Assembly: GCA_947174505.1 (NCBI GenBank) | Contig: CAMWJF010000001.1 | Location: 1 to 64,000, forward strand | Length of the DNA stretch: 64,000 bases | DNA from: an uncultured Lachnospiraceae bacterium | Lineage (GTDB): Bacteria > Bacillota > Clostridia > Lachnospirales > Lachnospiraceae | Direction: 5' to 3' | Shown: piece by piece, positions 44,566 to 53,566 of the stretch | How the letters are laid out: every line of letters begins with the position of its first letter | Position numbering within the stretch: the first letter of the stretch is position 1 | Translations under genes and position numbers: made by a program | Notes under the pieces: model-generated | Database searches by the model: none | Seen by the model: the letters and a program-made list of their open reading frames with translations, nothing else | What the model was told of the DNA's origin: nothing

Positions 44566-44568
44566 ACC

Positions 44569-44597
44569 TTTACATTTCGTGGAAAAAAGATTAGGAT
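44569..44597 (+). promoter_or_regulatory. Probable promoter of the ATPase gene
   Basis: TTTACA at 44569-44574, a 17-bp spacer and TAGGAT at 44592-44597, 32 bp before the start codon. The -10 matches four of six positions. Confidence 0.5.
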
Positions 44598-44628
44598 ATC
44601 GTTATAGGAAACGCGGGAGGTAGAGGGT

Positions 44629-46221
44629 ATGACGAGATATTTTAATACGGAAGGTTTGTGCAGACCGAAAGAACATTATATGGTACGGCTGGATGACAGG
44701 ATGGCACAGATTAAGAGAAAATTGGTTGACAGGAAAAAATATTTTGTCATTAATAAGGGCAGGCAGTATGGTAAGACTACTACACTGCGGGCCTTAGCTG
44801 ATTATCTGTCGGAAGATTATTTTGTGTTTTCACTGGACTTTCAGGAAATGCCGGATGAAAAATTTGAGAGCGGCGAGACATTTTCCAAGGCTTTCGCGTG
44901 TATGCTATGCGACGCCCTCGAGCATCAGGAGGGGGAGGGGCAGCAGAAACTGCATGGAATGTTGGCAGAATTTATCGCGCAGAATCGGGAAATGGGGATG
45001 GACGGGCTGTTTGCGTTCATAAGCCATATGTGCAGGGAAAGTTCACGACCGGCTGTGCTGATTATCGATGAAGTGGACAGTGCAAGTAACAATCAGGTGT
45101 TTGTCAAATTTCTTGCGCAGATGCGTGCCTGTTATTTGAAGCGGGATATGAATCCGACATTCCATTCGGTGATCCTTGCCGGGCTATATGATATTAAAAA
45201 CCTGAAATTGAAAATCCGTCCCGAATTGGAGCACCAGTATAACAGCCCGTGGAATATCGCGGCAAGGTTTGACGTGGAGATGAGCTTTTCAGCGGCACAG
45301 ATTGCAAAGATGATCGGTGAATATGAAGAGGATTATCATACAGGAATGGATATTCAGGGGATTGCGGAGGAAATTTATGCGTATACATCCGGCTATCCCG
45401 TGCTTGTATCGACACTCTGTAAGTACATGGATGAAGACCTGCCGGGCGGGGATGGGTTTGATAATTTGAGTGATTCCTGGACAAAGGCAGGTGTTGCACA
45501 GGCTGTCAAAAACCTGCTGGATGAGAGCACGCCGCTTTTTGAGAGCATGGTGCGGCAGCTGGATACTTACAAGGAGCTTGAAGCCCTGATTGAAGGCATT
45601 CTGTATCAGGGCAGACGCATTCCTTTTAACCGGGATGAAAAGGCAATCAATATCGGCGTCATGTTCGGCTTTTTGAAGAACAGGGGTGGACAGGTTGCTG
45701 TGGCAAACCGAATTTTTGAAATGCGGCTTTTGAATCTGTTCGTGACAAGGGAGGCGATCCGCAGTGAGATATATGCCAGGGGCGAAGGAGACAGAAACCA
45801 GTTTGTCCGGGATGGCCGACTTGACATGGATGCGGTGATGCAGAAATTCGTCGAATATTTTTCTGATATCTGGAGTAAAAACGATGAGGCTTTTGTGGAA
45901 AAATACGGCCGTAAGTTTTTCCTGTTGTTTTTAAAGCCGATTATCAACGGCACGGGGAATTATTACATGGAAGCCGAGACACGGGATTTGCGGCGCACGG
46001 ACGTAATCGTAGATTATCTTGGCGAGCAGTTCATTGTCGAATTAAAAATCTGGCATGGCAGCGAATATAACGAGCGCGGCGAAAACCAGCTTGTGGATTA
46101 TCTGGATTATTATCATAAAGATAAAGGCTATATGCTCAGCTTTAATTTTAACCAGAAGAAGGAAGTCGGCGTGAAGACGATTACAGTCGGGGACAAGACA
46201 GTGGTGGAGGCGGTGGTGTAA
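44629..46221 (+). CDS. AAA ATPase-like protein with C-terminal PD-(D/E)XK nuclease domain
   Basis: A 530-residue protein of the family common in Bacteroidetes and Clostridia accessory DNA. The ATPase part has the variant Walker A NKGRQYGKTTTL (about residues 39-50) and Walker B VLIIDEVDSA (about 143-152). The C-terminus has RRTDVIVDYLGEQFIVELKIWHG, that is D...ExK of a PD-(D/E)XK nuclease. Cellular function of the family is unknown; defence or mobile-element roles have been suggested. A GGGAGG site precedes the ATG. It forms a single-gene unit with its own promoter and terminator, unrelated to glycan synthesis. Confidence 0.85.
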   Translation: MTRYFNTEGLCRPKEHYMVRLDDRMAQIKRKLVDRKKYFVINKGRQYGKTTTLRALADYLSEDYFVFSLDFQEMPDEKFESGETFSKAFACMLCDALEHQEGEGQQKLHGMLAEFIAQNREMGMDGLFAFISHMCRESSRPAVLIIDEVDSASNNQVFVKFLAQMRACYLKRDMNPTFHSVILAGLYDIKNLKLKIRPELEHQYNSPWNIAARFDVEMSFSAAQIAKMIGEYEEDYHTGMDIQGIAEEIYAYTSGYPVLVSTLCKYMDEDLPGGDGFDNLSDSWTKAGVAQAVKNLLDESTPLFESMVRQLDTYKELEALIEGILYQGRRIPFNRDEKAINIGVMFGFLKNRGGQVAVANRIFEMRLLNLFVTREAIRSEIYARGEGDRNQFVRDGRLDMDAVMQKFVEYFSDIWSKNDEAFVEKYGRKFFLLFLKPIINGTGNYYMEAETRDLRRTDVIVDYLGEQFIVELKIWHGSEYNERGENQLVDYLDYYHKDKGYMLSFNFNQKKEVGVKTITVGDKTVVEAVV

Positions 46222-46273
46222 ACCATTTCCAGTATTTTCGCTCAGCGGTGAAAATTTAATAAAGACACAGAGA

Positions 46274-46340
46274 AATCTGATATAAAGTATGGAATTGTCA
46301 CAATTGGGACAAGGCATATTTTATGTCAGATTTTTTTATT
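46274..46340 (+). terminator. Terminator containing the second 26-bp repeat copy
   Basis: An 18-nt arm at 46274-46291 pairs, with two wobble or mismatched positions, with 46315-46332, followed by TTTTTTATT. An inner TTGTC/GACAA stem fills the loop. The left arm and loop edge form the inverted copy of the 26-bp sequence at 44540-44565. Confidence 0.75.
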
Positions 46341-46387
46341 GAGCCTGCACGGCAAATTGAAACTAGGAGGAAAGGAAGACGGGAGCG

Positions 46388-48655
46388 GTGGAACGATACA
46401 GAAAAAGAGATATGCTGCTGACAGTGGACACACTGCTTCGCGCCAATGACGCTATCGTAAGAACTGTTGTCTCCAATCCACAGGGAGCCGCAGAGGCCCT
46501 GGTGCAGTGTCAGGAGTCGGCAATTGCCCTTGGTACTTACATCGATACCCTCGATGAAAAGTATGCCGGTCTTGTGCACACTTTGGAAGATTACTGCGAA
46601 AACATCTATCGGATGAGTGAAAGCCTGCCCGAGGAAAATATATGCCGGAAAATATCCAAAAAGATTCAGAAGCAGTTGAACGGCCTGTACAACAGTATCA
46701 AATACGATATGCCGGAGGACAAAAAGGAAGTTTTGTTTCTTCCCTATAAAGCCTCCATGTGGGATTCCCTGGAGAGCGTGTGGAAGGCGGCGGACGCCGA
46801 TCCTGACTGCGACGCCTATGTGATCCCGATCCCTTATTTTGATAAAAATCCGGACGGTAGCTTTAAAGAAGAACATTACGAGGGCGATCAGTATCCGAAG
46901 AATGTACCGATTACCCGCTATGATGAGTACGATCTGGAAGTGCGTAGGCCGGATGTGATTTATATTCACAATCCCTACGATGAATGCAATCATGTGACAA
47001 GTGTGCATCCTTATTTCTATTCCAAAAATCTGAGAAATTTTACGGATAAATTAGTGTATATTCCGTACTTTGTTCTTGGAGAAATTGATCCGGATGATCA
47101 GGCGGCGATTGACGGTATGAAGCATTTCTGTTTTACACCGGGGACAATCTATGCCCATCAGGTGATCGTGCAGTCGGAGAACATGCGGCAGATCTATATT
47201 AACGAATATATAAAGGCGGCAAAGGAGATGGGACTGTCGGGGGAGCATGTGGACAGGAAGTTTCTGGAAAAGAAATTTCTGGGGACAGGCTCGCCGAAGA
47301 TTGACAAGGTGCTAAATACGAAGAAAGAGGATCTGGAGATTCCTGATGAGTGGCTTAGGGTGATTGAGAAGCCGGATGGGAGCTGGAAGAAGATTGTTTT
47401 TTATAATACCAGTGTGAGTGCGTTGTTGCAACACGGCGGGCAGATGATTGTAAAAATCAAAGATTCACTGAAAACATTTAAAGAAAATAAAGAGGAAGTG
47501 GCTTTGCTATGGCGTCCTCATCCTTTGATTAAATCGACTATAGAATCAATGAGACCGGAATTACAGGTGGAATACAGTCAAGTTGTAGAACGATACTGCC
47601 GTGAGGGCTGGGGTATTTATGATGATTCGGCAGAATTGGACAGAGCTGTTGTTTTAAGTGATAAATATTATGGCGATATAAGCAGTGTTGCTCAGCTTTA
47701 TGTAAAATGCAATAAGCCAGTATTAATTCAAGGCGCAGGTTTTCTGGGTAATCATGAAAAGAAAATAAATACGCATATTGAGGCAGGAGTCGTGGCTGAC
47801 AATATGATTTACTACACGATTCCGAGATACAATAAGTTTTATTGTACTGACTTGAACACTGGAAAAACACAGTGCATTGATAATACATCGGGAAGAAGAG
47901 CGGCGGAGACGGATTATTTTAATCATGCAGCCAGTCTGGGAGATTATATTTTTTTCTTTTCAGATGAAAATTACAAATGTGCGCTATTAAATCCGCAAAC
48001 AAATGAAATAAAAAGAAGCAGTTTGAAATTAAAAAGAGATGATAGCTTGAAGTATTTGGGAAGATATGAGCAAAGTATTTATTTTATGAATCCTGATATG
48101 ACGAAAGTATGCGCAATAACAGATGGTAAAGTAAAGGAATTTCAAATAGAGGAAGGTACCATTTTCTCAACTGAGGGGGTATTTTGGCATTTCGAAAAGG
48201 AAAACCGTAGATTCTGGAAAATTAATGTTTTGCAAAAAACCAGAGAAAATTTCCAAAGTTTGATTGACGAAATTTCATTAAATAGAGATCAAAATATTGC
48301 ATTTACGATAGAAAAAGACAACAAACTTTATATTGTTGCAGATATGACAGATAAAATATTCGTGTATGATTTGGCTGATAAATCGGTGCAAAGGGTTAGT
48401 TTGCCGAAAAGCGCAACATGTTTTTTGGGTGGTAGAGGAGCATTGAGGTATATTGAAGGAACAAACGGTAAACTATATCTCTCTTCTATGTTTTCTTCGG
48501 AAATATTTGTATGGGAGAATGAAAAATTGACAGAGATTGGGAAAACAAGAGTTGGTGTAGATGACGACAGCTTTTATGAGCTGCACGATGATTTGTACAA
48601 ACAAAATCCTATTTTAGAACTGTTTATAGATTTAGCGCTTTATATCAATTTATAG
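46388..48655 (+). CDS. CDP-glycerol glycerophosphotransferase-like protein with propeller-like tail
   Basis: A 755-residue protein in three parts. Residues 1 to about 110 are helical. About 110-460 resembles the GT-B fold of CDP-glycerol glycerophosphotransferases: VLFLPYKASMWDSLESVW, a VYIPYFVLGE strand, LLWRPHPL and a YGDISSVAQLYVKCNKPVL end like the family's donor site. About 470-755 has repeated short beta blades (DYIFFFSDENYK, YLGRYEQSIYFM, KLYIVADMTDKIFVYD), suggesting a propeller. The start is GTG 46388 after AGGAGG and GGGAG; ATG 46412 is possible. Codon use switches to AT-rich near 47400, within the gene. Confidence 0.72.
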   Translation: MERYRKRDMLLTVDTLLRANDAIVRTVVSNPQGAAEALVQCQESAIALGTYIDTLDEKYAGLVHTLEDYCENIYRMSESLPEENICRKISKKIQKQLNGLYNSIKYDMPEDKKEVLFLPYKASMWDSLESVWKAADADPDCDAYVIPIPYFDKNPDGSFKEEHYEGDQYPKNVPITRYDEYDLEVRRPDVIYIHNPYDECNHVTSVHPYFYSKNLRNFTDKLVYIPYFVLGEIDPDDQAAIDGMKHFCFTPGTIYAHQVIVQSENMRQIYINEYIKAAKEMGLSGEHVDRKFLEKKFLGTGSPKIDKVLNTKKEDLEIPDEWLRVIEKPDGSWKKIVFYNTSVSALLQHGGQMIVKIKDSLKTFKENKEEVALLWRPHPLIKSTIESMRPELQVEYSQVVERYCREGWGIYDDSAELDRAVVLSDKYYGDISSVAQLYVKCNKPVLIQGAGFLGNHEKKINTHIEAGVVADNMIYYTIPRYNKFYCTDLNTGKTQCIDNTSGRRAAETDYFNHAASLGDYIFFFSDENYKCALLNPQTNEIKRSSLKLKRDDSLKYLGRYEQSIYFMNPDMTKVCAITDGKVKEFQIEEGTIFSTEGVFWHFEKENRRFWKINVLQKTRENFQSLIDEISLNRDQNIAFTIEKDNKLYIVADMTDKIFVYDLADKSVQRVSLPKSATCFLGGRGALRYIEGTNGKLYLSSMFSSEIFVWENEKLTEIGKTRVGVDDDSFYELHDDLYKQNPILELFIDLALYINL

Positions 48656-48703
48656 GTTCTTGGTGTATGTATTTTATTTCGATAGAAACAGGGGATAAAT
48701 GAA

Positions 48704-49186
48704 ATGAAAAAAATTGGCGGCGGACTATTAGTAGGAAGCGTTATTGTGATAAGTTTTACGGGAATATGGAAAATCATTGTGAAGGCAGGGACAACAATAG
48801 CGGAGAAAAATAAGCTGGTGGATAAATATAAGTTGTATTTTTGCCTGAATAATAAGTGGATATCGCTAAAAGAATCTAATAAGCGATTGAGCCGATATTT
48901 TGTTGAAAATCAAATAAAAAGTATAGCGGTGTATGGTTTGGGAGATGTCGGACTAAATTTGTGTGACGAGATCATGAAAGACGGGATAGAAGTCAAATAT
49001 GCATTTGACGGCAATTTGATCAGATATGAGTCTCTTATTCCGATAAAAAGGCTGGAGGATGAGGTGGAGGAAGTAGACGCAGTTGTCGTAACGATCCCGG
49101 ATGAATTTGAGGCAATAAAAAATAACATAGGGGTAAAGTTTTCCTGCCCCATTATTTCTATAGACGACATTGTATACAGCGTTTAG
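48704..49186 (+). CDS. Small Rossmann-fold protein with N-terminal membrane helix
   Basis: A 160-residue protein. A hydrophobic helix (residues 5-28) is followed by a basic linker and a Rossmann-like core: IKSIAVYGLGDVGLNLCDEI with a GxGxxG loop, then YAFDGN and VDAVVVTIPDE. The core resembles the N-terminal nucleotide-binding half of NeuD/PglD proteins and the modules at 61.7 kb and at the very end of the window. It lacks an acyltransferase part. No function can be assigned. Strongly AT-rich, like its neighbours. Confidence 0.6.
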   Translation: MKKIGGGLLVGSVIVISFTGIWKIIVKAGTTIAEKNKLVDKYKLYFCLNNKWISLKESNKRLSRYFVENQIKSIAVYGLGDVGLNLCDEIMKDGIEVKYAFDGNLIRYESLIPIKRLEDEVEEVDAVVVTIPDEFEAIKNNIGVKFSCPIISIDDIVYSV

Positions 49187-49196
49187 GGAGCATGAT

Positions 49197-50159
49197 ATGA
49201 AAGACAGAGAATTACTGATTGCTGTTCCGACGGCAAATCATCCTAAGCTGATTATGTTTTATCTGGCAAAAACGCTGGATGCTGCGTTGAAACATAATAT
49301 AGATATTTGTGTTTATGATGCCAGTAGCAATGATGAAACCGAGAAAATTGTGCAGAAGAGAATTTCGCAGGGATACCATAATCTGAAATATAAAAAGTAT
49401 CCGGAAAATACGTTGCTGGAGAATAGATGTGAAGATATATATGTTAATTCTGGATACGGTTATGTGTGGCTGTGTGGTGATGGCTGTGTATTGAACATTG
49501 ATAAAAATATAGATATTGTCCGAAATGAAATTGGCAAAAAAAAGGATTTAATATGTTTTGGGTGTTTTGGCAATGCGTCAGTATATGCGGATGGATATAA
49601 AGAATATACGAACTCCGTTGAATTTTGTAAAGAATGCTTTACACCCTCCACATATTTTGGTGGTGTTATATTAAAAGGCAGCTTGGTCAGCAAAGATTTA
49701 TTTGATTACTGCAGAAAACGATATTGGGAGCATGCCGTACCTGCCGTTTATTATGAATTGTTTAAAGACGGTAATATATCTGCAACATATATCCATCAGA
49801 ATTTTTGTGAATCGAGTGTATATAAAAAACATAGTGTAGCTCAAAAGCAGAGAAGGGATATATATGCTTTTGCACAGCTTTTTACTGAAACGATTCGGAA
49901 ATTACCCGATATATATAATCCTGTAAAAAAGGATCTGGAAAAAGCGCTGGGACATACGACAGGAATGTATAGCTGGTGTAATTTGTGGCTGATGAGAGCT
50001 GAAGGAAACTTAAATCTAAAAATATATATTCAAAATAGAAAATTTTTAAAAATTGCTTCAGATACAAAGCAGTGGCTATATATCCTAATAATATTGTGTC
50101 CAGCAAAGGTGGCCAGACGGATTGCGCTATATCTGGGGAATTTTATATATGATATTTGA
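49197..50159 (+). CDS. GT-A-like glycosyltransferase, tandem paralogue 1
   Basis: A 320-residue protein starting LLIAVPTANHPKLIMFYL, with DICVYDASSNDETEKIV and a YVWLCGDGCVLN segment that holds the metal-binding acidic residues of a GT-A fold. A PAVYYELFKDGNI motif in the middle is shared with the next gene. ATG 49197 has AGGGAG 6 nt upstream and is preferred over ATG 49170. It is likely a sugar transferase of the AT-rich cassette. It aligns along its length with the next protein, showing a tandem duplication. Confidence 0.72.
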   Translation: MKDRELLIAVPTANHPKLIMFYLAKTLDAALKHNIDICVYDASSNDETEKIVQKRISQGYHNLKYKKYPENTLLENRCEDIYVNSGYGYVWLCGDGCVLNIDKNIDIVRNEIGKKKDLICFGCFGNASVYADGYKEYTNSVEFCKECFTPSTYFGGVILKGSLVSKDLFDYCRKRYWEHAVPAVYYELFKDGNISATYIHQNFCESSVYKKHSVAQKQRRDIYAFAQLFTETIRKLPDIYNPVKKDLEKALGHTTGMYSWCNLWLMRAEGNLNLKIYIQNRKFLKIASDTKQWLYILIILCPAKVARRIALYLGNFIYDI

Positions 50160-50180
50160 AAACAGCAGGGATTGAAGACT

Positions 50181-51119
50181 ATGGATAAACAAGAATTATT
50201 GATTGCGATTCCCACGAAGAACCATCCTAAATATATTATGTACTATTTATCTAAGATTTTAGATGATGCGCTACGCTTAAATATTGACATTCTTATTTTA
50301 GATGCAAGCGATGATGATGCAACGGAGAAAACTGTAGAAGGCAGAACAAGAGGGGGATACAGAAACCTCTACTATAAGAGATATCCCCGGACAGCGACAT
50401 TGGAGGAAAGACTGATAGATGTATATGTAGGCACCGGGTATAAATATGTATGGCTGTGCGGAGACGGTGTTGTCGTAAATTTAAGAAAGGACATCAGTAT
50501 CGTAGAAAACGAAATACAAAAAGGAAGGCAAATTATTGTATTTGGTCAGTATAAAATAAATGACAAAGAGTATGTCGAATATACAAGCTCCATCGATTTT
50601 TGCCTTGATTGTTTTTCACAAAACACATATTTTGGTTCGGTCATTCTGGAGGCCGATTTAGTTACGAAGGAGTTGTTTGTGTACTGTCAGAAAAAGTACC
50701 TAGAACATGCAGTGCCTGCTTTATATTATGAATTGTTTAGAGATGGGAATATCCGAGCTGTTTATATTTATCAGTCACTCTTTTTTGATGCAAATCCATA
50801 TAAGAAGAATTCCATAGCCATGAAGGAGGGAAGAACAATATATGCGTTTGCTCATTTGTTTTATGAAACAATTCAGAAATTGCCTGACTGCTATAACATA
50901 ATCAAAAAGGAGCTTTACAGATGGCAGAAGGCAATGTATGATTGGGGACATTTGTGGGCAATGCGTGCAAACGGAAATTTGAATTTAAGAATTTATTGGA
51001 GGGAGAGAAAATATTTGCGGCTGTCTTCTGACAAAAAAGGAATCGTATATTTGCTGATAGTGTTATGTCCACATAAGTTGGCGAAAGCTATAGCACTTAT
51101 AGAGGATAGAATATGGTAG
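50181..51119 (+). CDS. GT-A-like glycosyltransferase, tandem paralogue 2
   Basis: A 312-residue paralogue of the preceding protein. It shares LLIAIPTKNHPKYIMYYLSK, DILILDASDDDATEK, YVWLCGDGVVVN and PALYYELFRDGNI, with a similar C-terminus (WAMRANGNLNLRIY). The ATG at 50181 is chosen; a TTG at 50172 is also in frame. Its end overlaps the rfbH-like gene by 7 bp. The two paralogues probably add related or identical sugars at successive positions; inferred. Confidence 0.72.
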   Translation: MDKQELLIAIPTKNHPKYIMYYLSKILDDALRLNIDILILDASDDDATEKTVEGRTRGGYRNLYYKRYPRTATLEERLIDVYVGTGYKYVWLCGDGVVVNLRKDISIVENEIQKGRQIIVFGQYKINDKEYVEYTSSIDFCLDCFSQNTYFGSVILEADLVTKELFVYCQKKYLEHAVPALYYELFRDGNIRAVYIYQSLFFDANPYKKNSIAMKEGRTIYAFAHLFYETIQKLPDCYNIIKKELYRWQKAMYDWGHLWAMRANGNLNLRIYWRERKYLRLSSDKKGIVYLLIVLCPHKLAKAIALIEDRIW

Positions 51120-52498
51120 CGGGTAAGGAAGTAGCAACAATGAAAGGAAAGCATGTTGTGGAAAAGAATGAACTGTATAACGAAATTATAGAAAAGGTCA
51201 GGGAGTATTACCGAATATGTCATATTGATAATAAGGAGTTTGAACCCGGAGACAGGATTGCATATTCGGGACGTGTATACGATGAAGAGGAAATGGTTAA
51301 TCTTGTTGACGCAGCCTTGGAATTCTGGCTTACACAGGGAAGATACTCGGCGGAATTTGAAACAGGGTTGGCAAAATTTGTTGGTACAAAATACTGTACA
51401 CTTGTAAATTCGGGTTCATCTGCAAACCTAGCGGCATTTATGGCGCTCACGTCAGATGATTTGGGTGAGCGAAAAATCAGCAGAGAAGATGAGGTAATAA
51501 CTGTTGCGGCAGGATTTCCGACAACGATATCTCCGATTGTTCAATATGGCGCTGTTCCCGTATTTATCGATGTGACAATTCCAGATGGCAATATAGATGC
51601 AGGAAGGCTTGAGGAGGCTGTTTCTTCTAAGACGAAGGCAGTTTTTCTGGCACATACACTGGGGAATCCGTTTGATATACAGAGGGTGAAAGATTTTTGT
51701 GATAAATACCATCTGTGGCTTATTGAAGATAATTGTGATGCTCTTGGATCGCGGTATTTTTATAATGGGGAGTGGCGCAGGACAGGTACGGTAGGAGATA
51801 TTTCTACACATAGTTTTTACCCGCCCCATCACATTACGCTGGGTGAGGGAGGAGCTGTTTGCACAAGCAATCCTTTATTGTATAAGCTGATTAATTCTTA
51901 CAGGGATTGGGGGAGGGACTGTTGGTGCAGATCCGGCGTGGATGATACATGCAAACATAGATATACACAGCAGTTTGGTGAACTGCCTTACGGATATGAC
52001 CACAAATATGTATATTCACACTTCGGCTATAATCTGCAGGCAACAGATCTGCAGGCGGCCGTCGGGTGTGCGCAGCTAAATAAGCTGGAGAGATTCGTAA
52101 TTGAAAGAAAGGAAAACTGGGCTTATTTAAGAAATGGTCTGGATGAAGTAAAAGACGGTATTATTTTGCCGGAGAAACGTGCCGATGCGGAGCCGAGCTG
52201 GTTTGGGTTCCTTATGACGGTAAAAGAAGATGCGGATTTTACCAGACTGGAACTGGCACAGTTCCTAGAAGACAAAAATATTCAAACGAGATATCTGTTT
52301 GCTGGTAATTTTTTAAAGCAACCCTGTTTTGACAGGATGAGGGAGCAGAATAGGGGGTACAGGGTTCTCGGAACGCTTCAAAATACGGATATTATTATGA
52401 ACAATTCCCTTTGGATCGGGGTATATCCGGGAATGAACAAAGCAAAGCTGGATTATATGATTCGGATGATTAAGGATTTTGTAAAAAGCAGGGCGTGA
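51113..52498 (+). CDS. rfbH: CDP-4-keto-6-deoxyglucose 3-dehydrase (RfbH/DdhC, E1)
   Basis: A 461-residue DegT-fold enzyme that removes the C3 hydroxyl of CDP-4-keto-6-deoxyglucose. The usual PLP lysine is replaced by His: in SFYPPHHITLGEGG, His239 stands where aminotransferases have Lys, the hallmark of E1. The RDCWCRSGVDDTCKHR stretch holds the Cys residues expected for its [2Fe-2S] cluster. The E3-type flavoprotein reductase partner (DdhD/AscD) is not in this window. Start 51113 has GAGGA at good spacing; 51140 is an alternative. rfbG and rfbF lie 5-8 kb downstream. Confidence 0.93.
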   Translation: MVAGKEVATMKGKHVVEKNELYNEIIEKVREYYRICHIDNKEFEPGDRIAYSGRVYDEEEMVNLVDAALEFWLTQGRYSAEFETGLAKFVGTKYCTLVNSGSSANLAAFMALTSDDLGERKISREDEVITVAAGFPTTISPIVQYGAVPVFIDVTIPDGNIDAGRLEEAVSSKTKAVFLAHTLGNPFDIQRVKDFCDKYHLWLIEDNCDALGSRYFYNGEWRRTGTVGDISTHSFYPPHHITLGEGGAVCTSNPLLYKLINSYRDWGRDCWCRSGVDDTCKHRYTQQFGELPYGYDHKYVYSHFGYNLQATDLQAAVGCAQLNKLERFVIERKENWAYLRNGLDEVKDGIILPEKRADAEPSWFGFLMTVKEDADFTRLELAQFLEDKNIQTRYLFAGNFLKQPCFDRMREQNRGYRVLGTLQNTDIIMNNSLWIGVYPGMNKAKLDYMIRMIKDFVKSRA

Positions 52499-52507
52499 GT
52501 GGTAAGA

Positions 52508-53566
52508 ATGCAGAAAATAATCAGAGAAGATATAGAGCGGATATGTGAAGAAGAACTTCCCTGGCACACATTGGGGAACAAACGGATTCTCGTAACCGGC
52601 TCCAGCGGCTTTTTAGGGACATATATCGTATTGTCCCTGATGGAATGTAATAGAAGATATAACACTGATATTACGGTACATGCGCTTTGCCGGAGCAAGG
52701 AAAAAGCATATGCGAAATTTAAAGAGTGCTGGGATAATAGTCATTTGCAGTTTATATTTCAGGATGTTTGTGAAGACATAGATGACAAGTATAAAAGTGA
52801 TTTGATTATTCATGCGGCAAGCCCGGCTAACCCATATATTATTCAAAAGCAGCCATATGATGTAGTGAAAGCAAATGTTTTTGGCTATAGCCGTTTGTTG
52901 GAAAAAGCACGGGAGTGGGGCACGAAGGAACTGATCCTTTTTAGCTCTAGTGCGGTGTACGGTTATTCCGCACCGCAGAGTGGTGTAGATGAGGATTACA
53001 GGGAACCGATAGATTTCACTCAGGTTAAGGATGTGTACTGTCTTTCAAAACAGATGTGTGAAATGATGACGGTATGTTTCGAGAAAACCGGTGACGTGGA
53101 AGTCAAAGTGCTGAGACCATTCGTAGTATATGGTCCGGGAGATGATTTGACAAATAAAAAGGCGATGACAGACTTTCTAAATGATTGTCTGGCGGGGAGA
53201 AATATTGTACTCAAATCAAAAGGCGATGCAATAAGATCGTATATTTACATAGGGGATGCAATTAGGGCCTTTTACTATATTCTGCTGAAGGGATATAGGG
53301 GGGCTTACAATATTTCGAGCGAAAAAAATGTATATAGCATCAGAGAAGTGGTTCGGTTCTTCTGTGAATGCAGCGGGGATATTGAGATTGAATACTTAAT
53401 TGGAAACGAAGACTATTTAAATAATAGAACACAGGTTATGATTGGTAAAAATAATAAAATCAGGGAACTCGGATGGTCGGAAAAGATCAATTTGAAAGAG
53501 GGAATTGCACGCACAATTAATTGGGGTAAAGGGATTAGTGGAAAAAAAGAGGGGTTGTATGAATAA
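52508..53566 (+). CDS. NAD-dependent epimerase/dehydratase-family sugar enzyme
   Basis: A 352-residue extended SDR. Marks: RILVTGSSGFLGTYIV, LIIHAASPANPY, FSSSAVYGY and YCLSKQ with the Tyr-x3-Lys pair (YCLSK). The N-terminal 25 residues form an extra helix. In this context it is a good candidate for the final 4-ketoreductase or side-chain ketoreductase of the CDP-dideoxysugar route (the AbeRfbJ/AscF/YerF position), or an epimerase. GTG 52499 is an alternative start. The downstream aldolase gene overlaps by 8 bp. Confidence 0.82.
   Translation: MQKIIREDIERICEEELPWHTLGNKRILVTGSSGFLGTYIVLSLMECNRRYNTDITVHALCRSKEKAYAKFKECWDNSHLQFIFQDVCEDIDDKYKSDLIIHAASPANPYIIQKQPYDVVKANVFGYSRLLEKAREWGTKELILFSSSAVYGYSAPQSGVDEDYREPIDFTQVKDVYCLSKQMCEMMTVCFEKTGDVEVKVLRPFVVYGPGDDLTNKKAMTDFLNDCLAGRNIVLKSKGDAIRSYIYIGDAIRAFYYILLKGYRGAYNISSEKNVYSIREVVRFFCECSGDIEIEYLIGNEDYLNNRTQVMIGKNNKIRELGWSEKINLKEGIARTINWGKGISGKKEGLYE

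Noticed and set aside
44539-44567. TTGACA at 44539 as the -35 box of the ATPase promoter
   Set aside because: No acceptable -10 lies 16-18 bp downstream; TTTACA at 44569 with TAGGAT is the better pair.
42313-44628. Intact IS200/IS605 transposon
   Set aside because: There is no tnpA, and the TnpB-like protein lacks catalytic residues. The palindromes do not define clear left and right ends.
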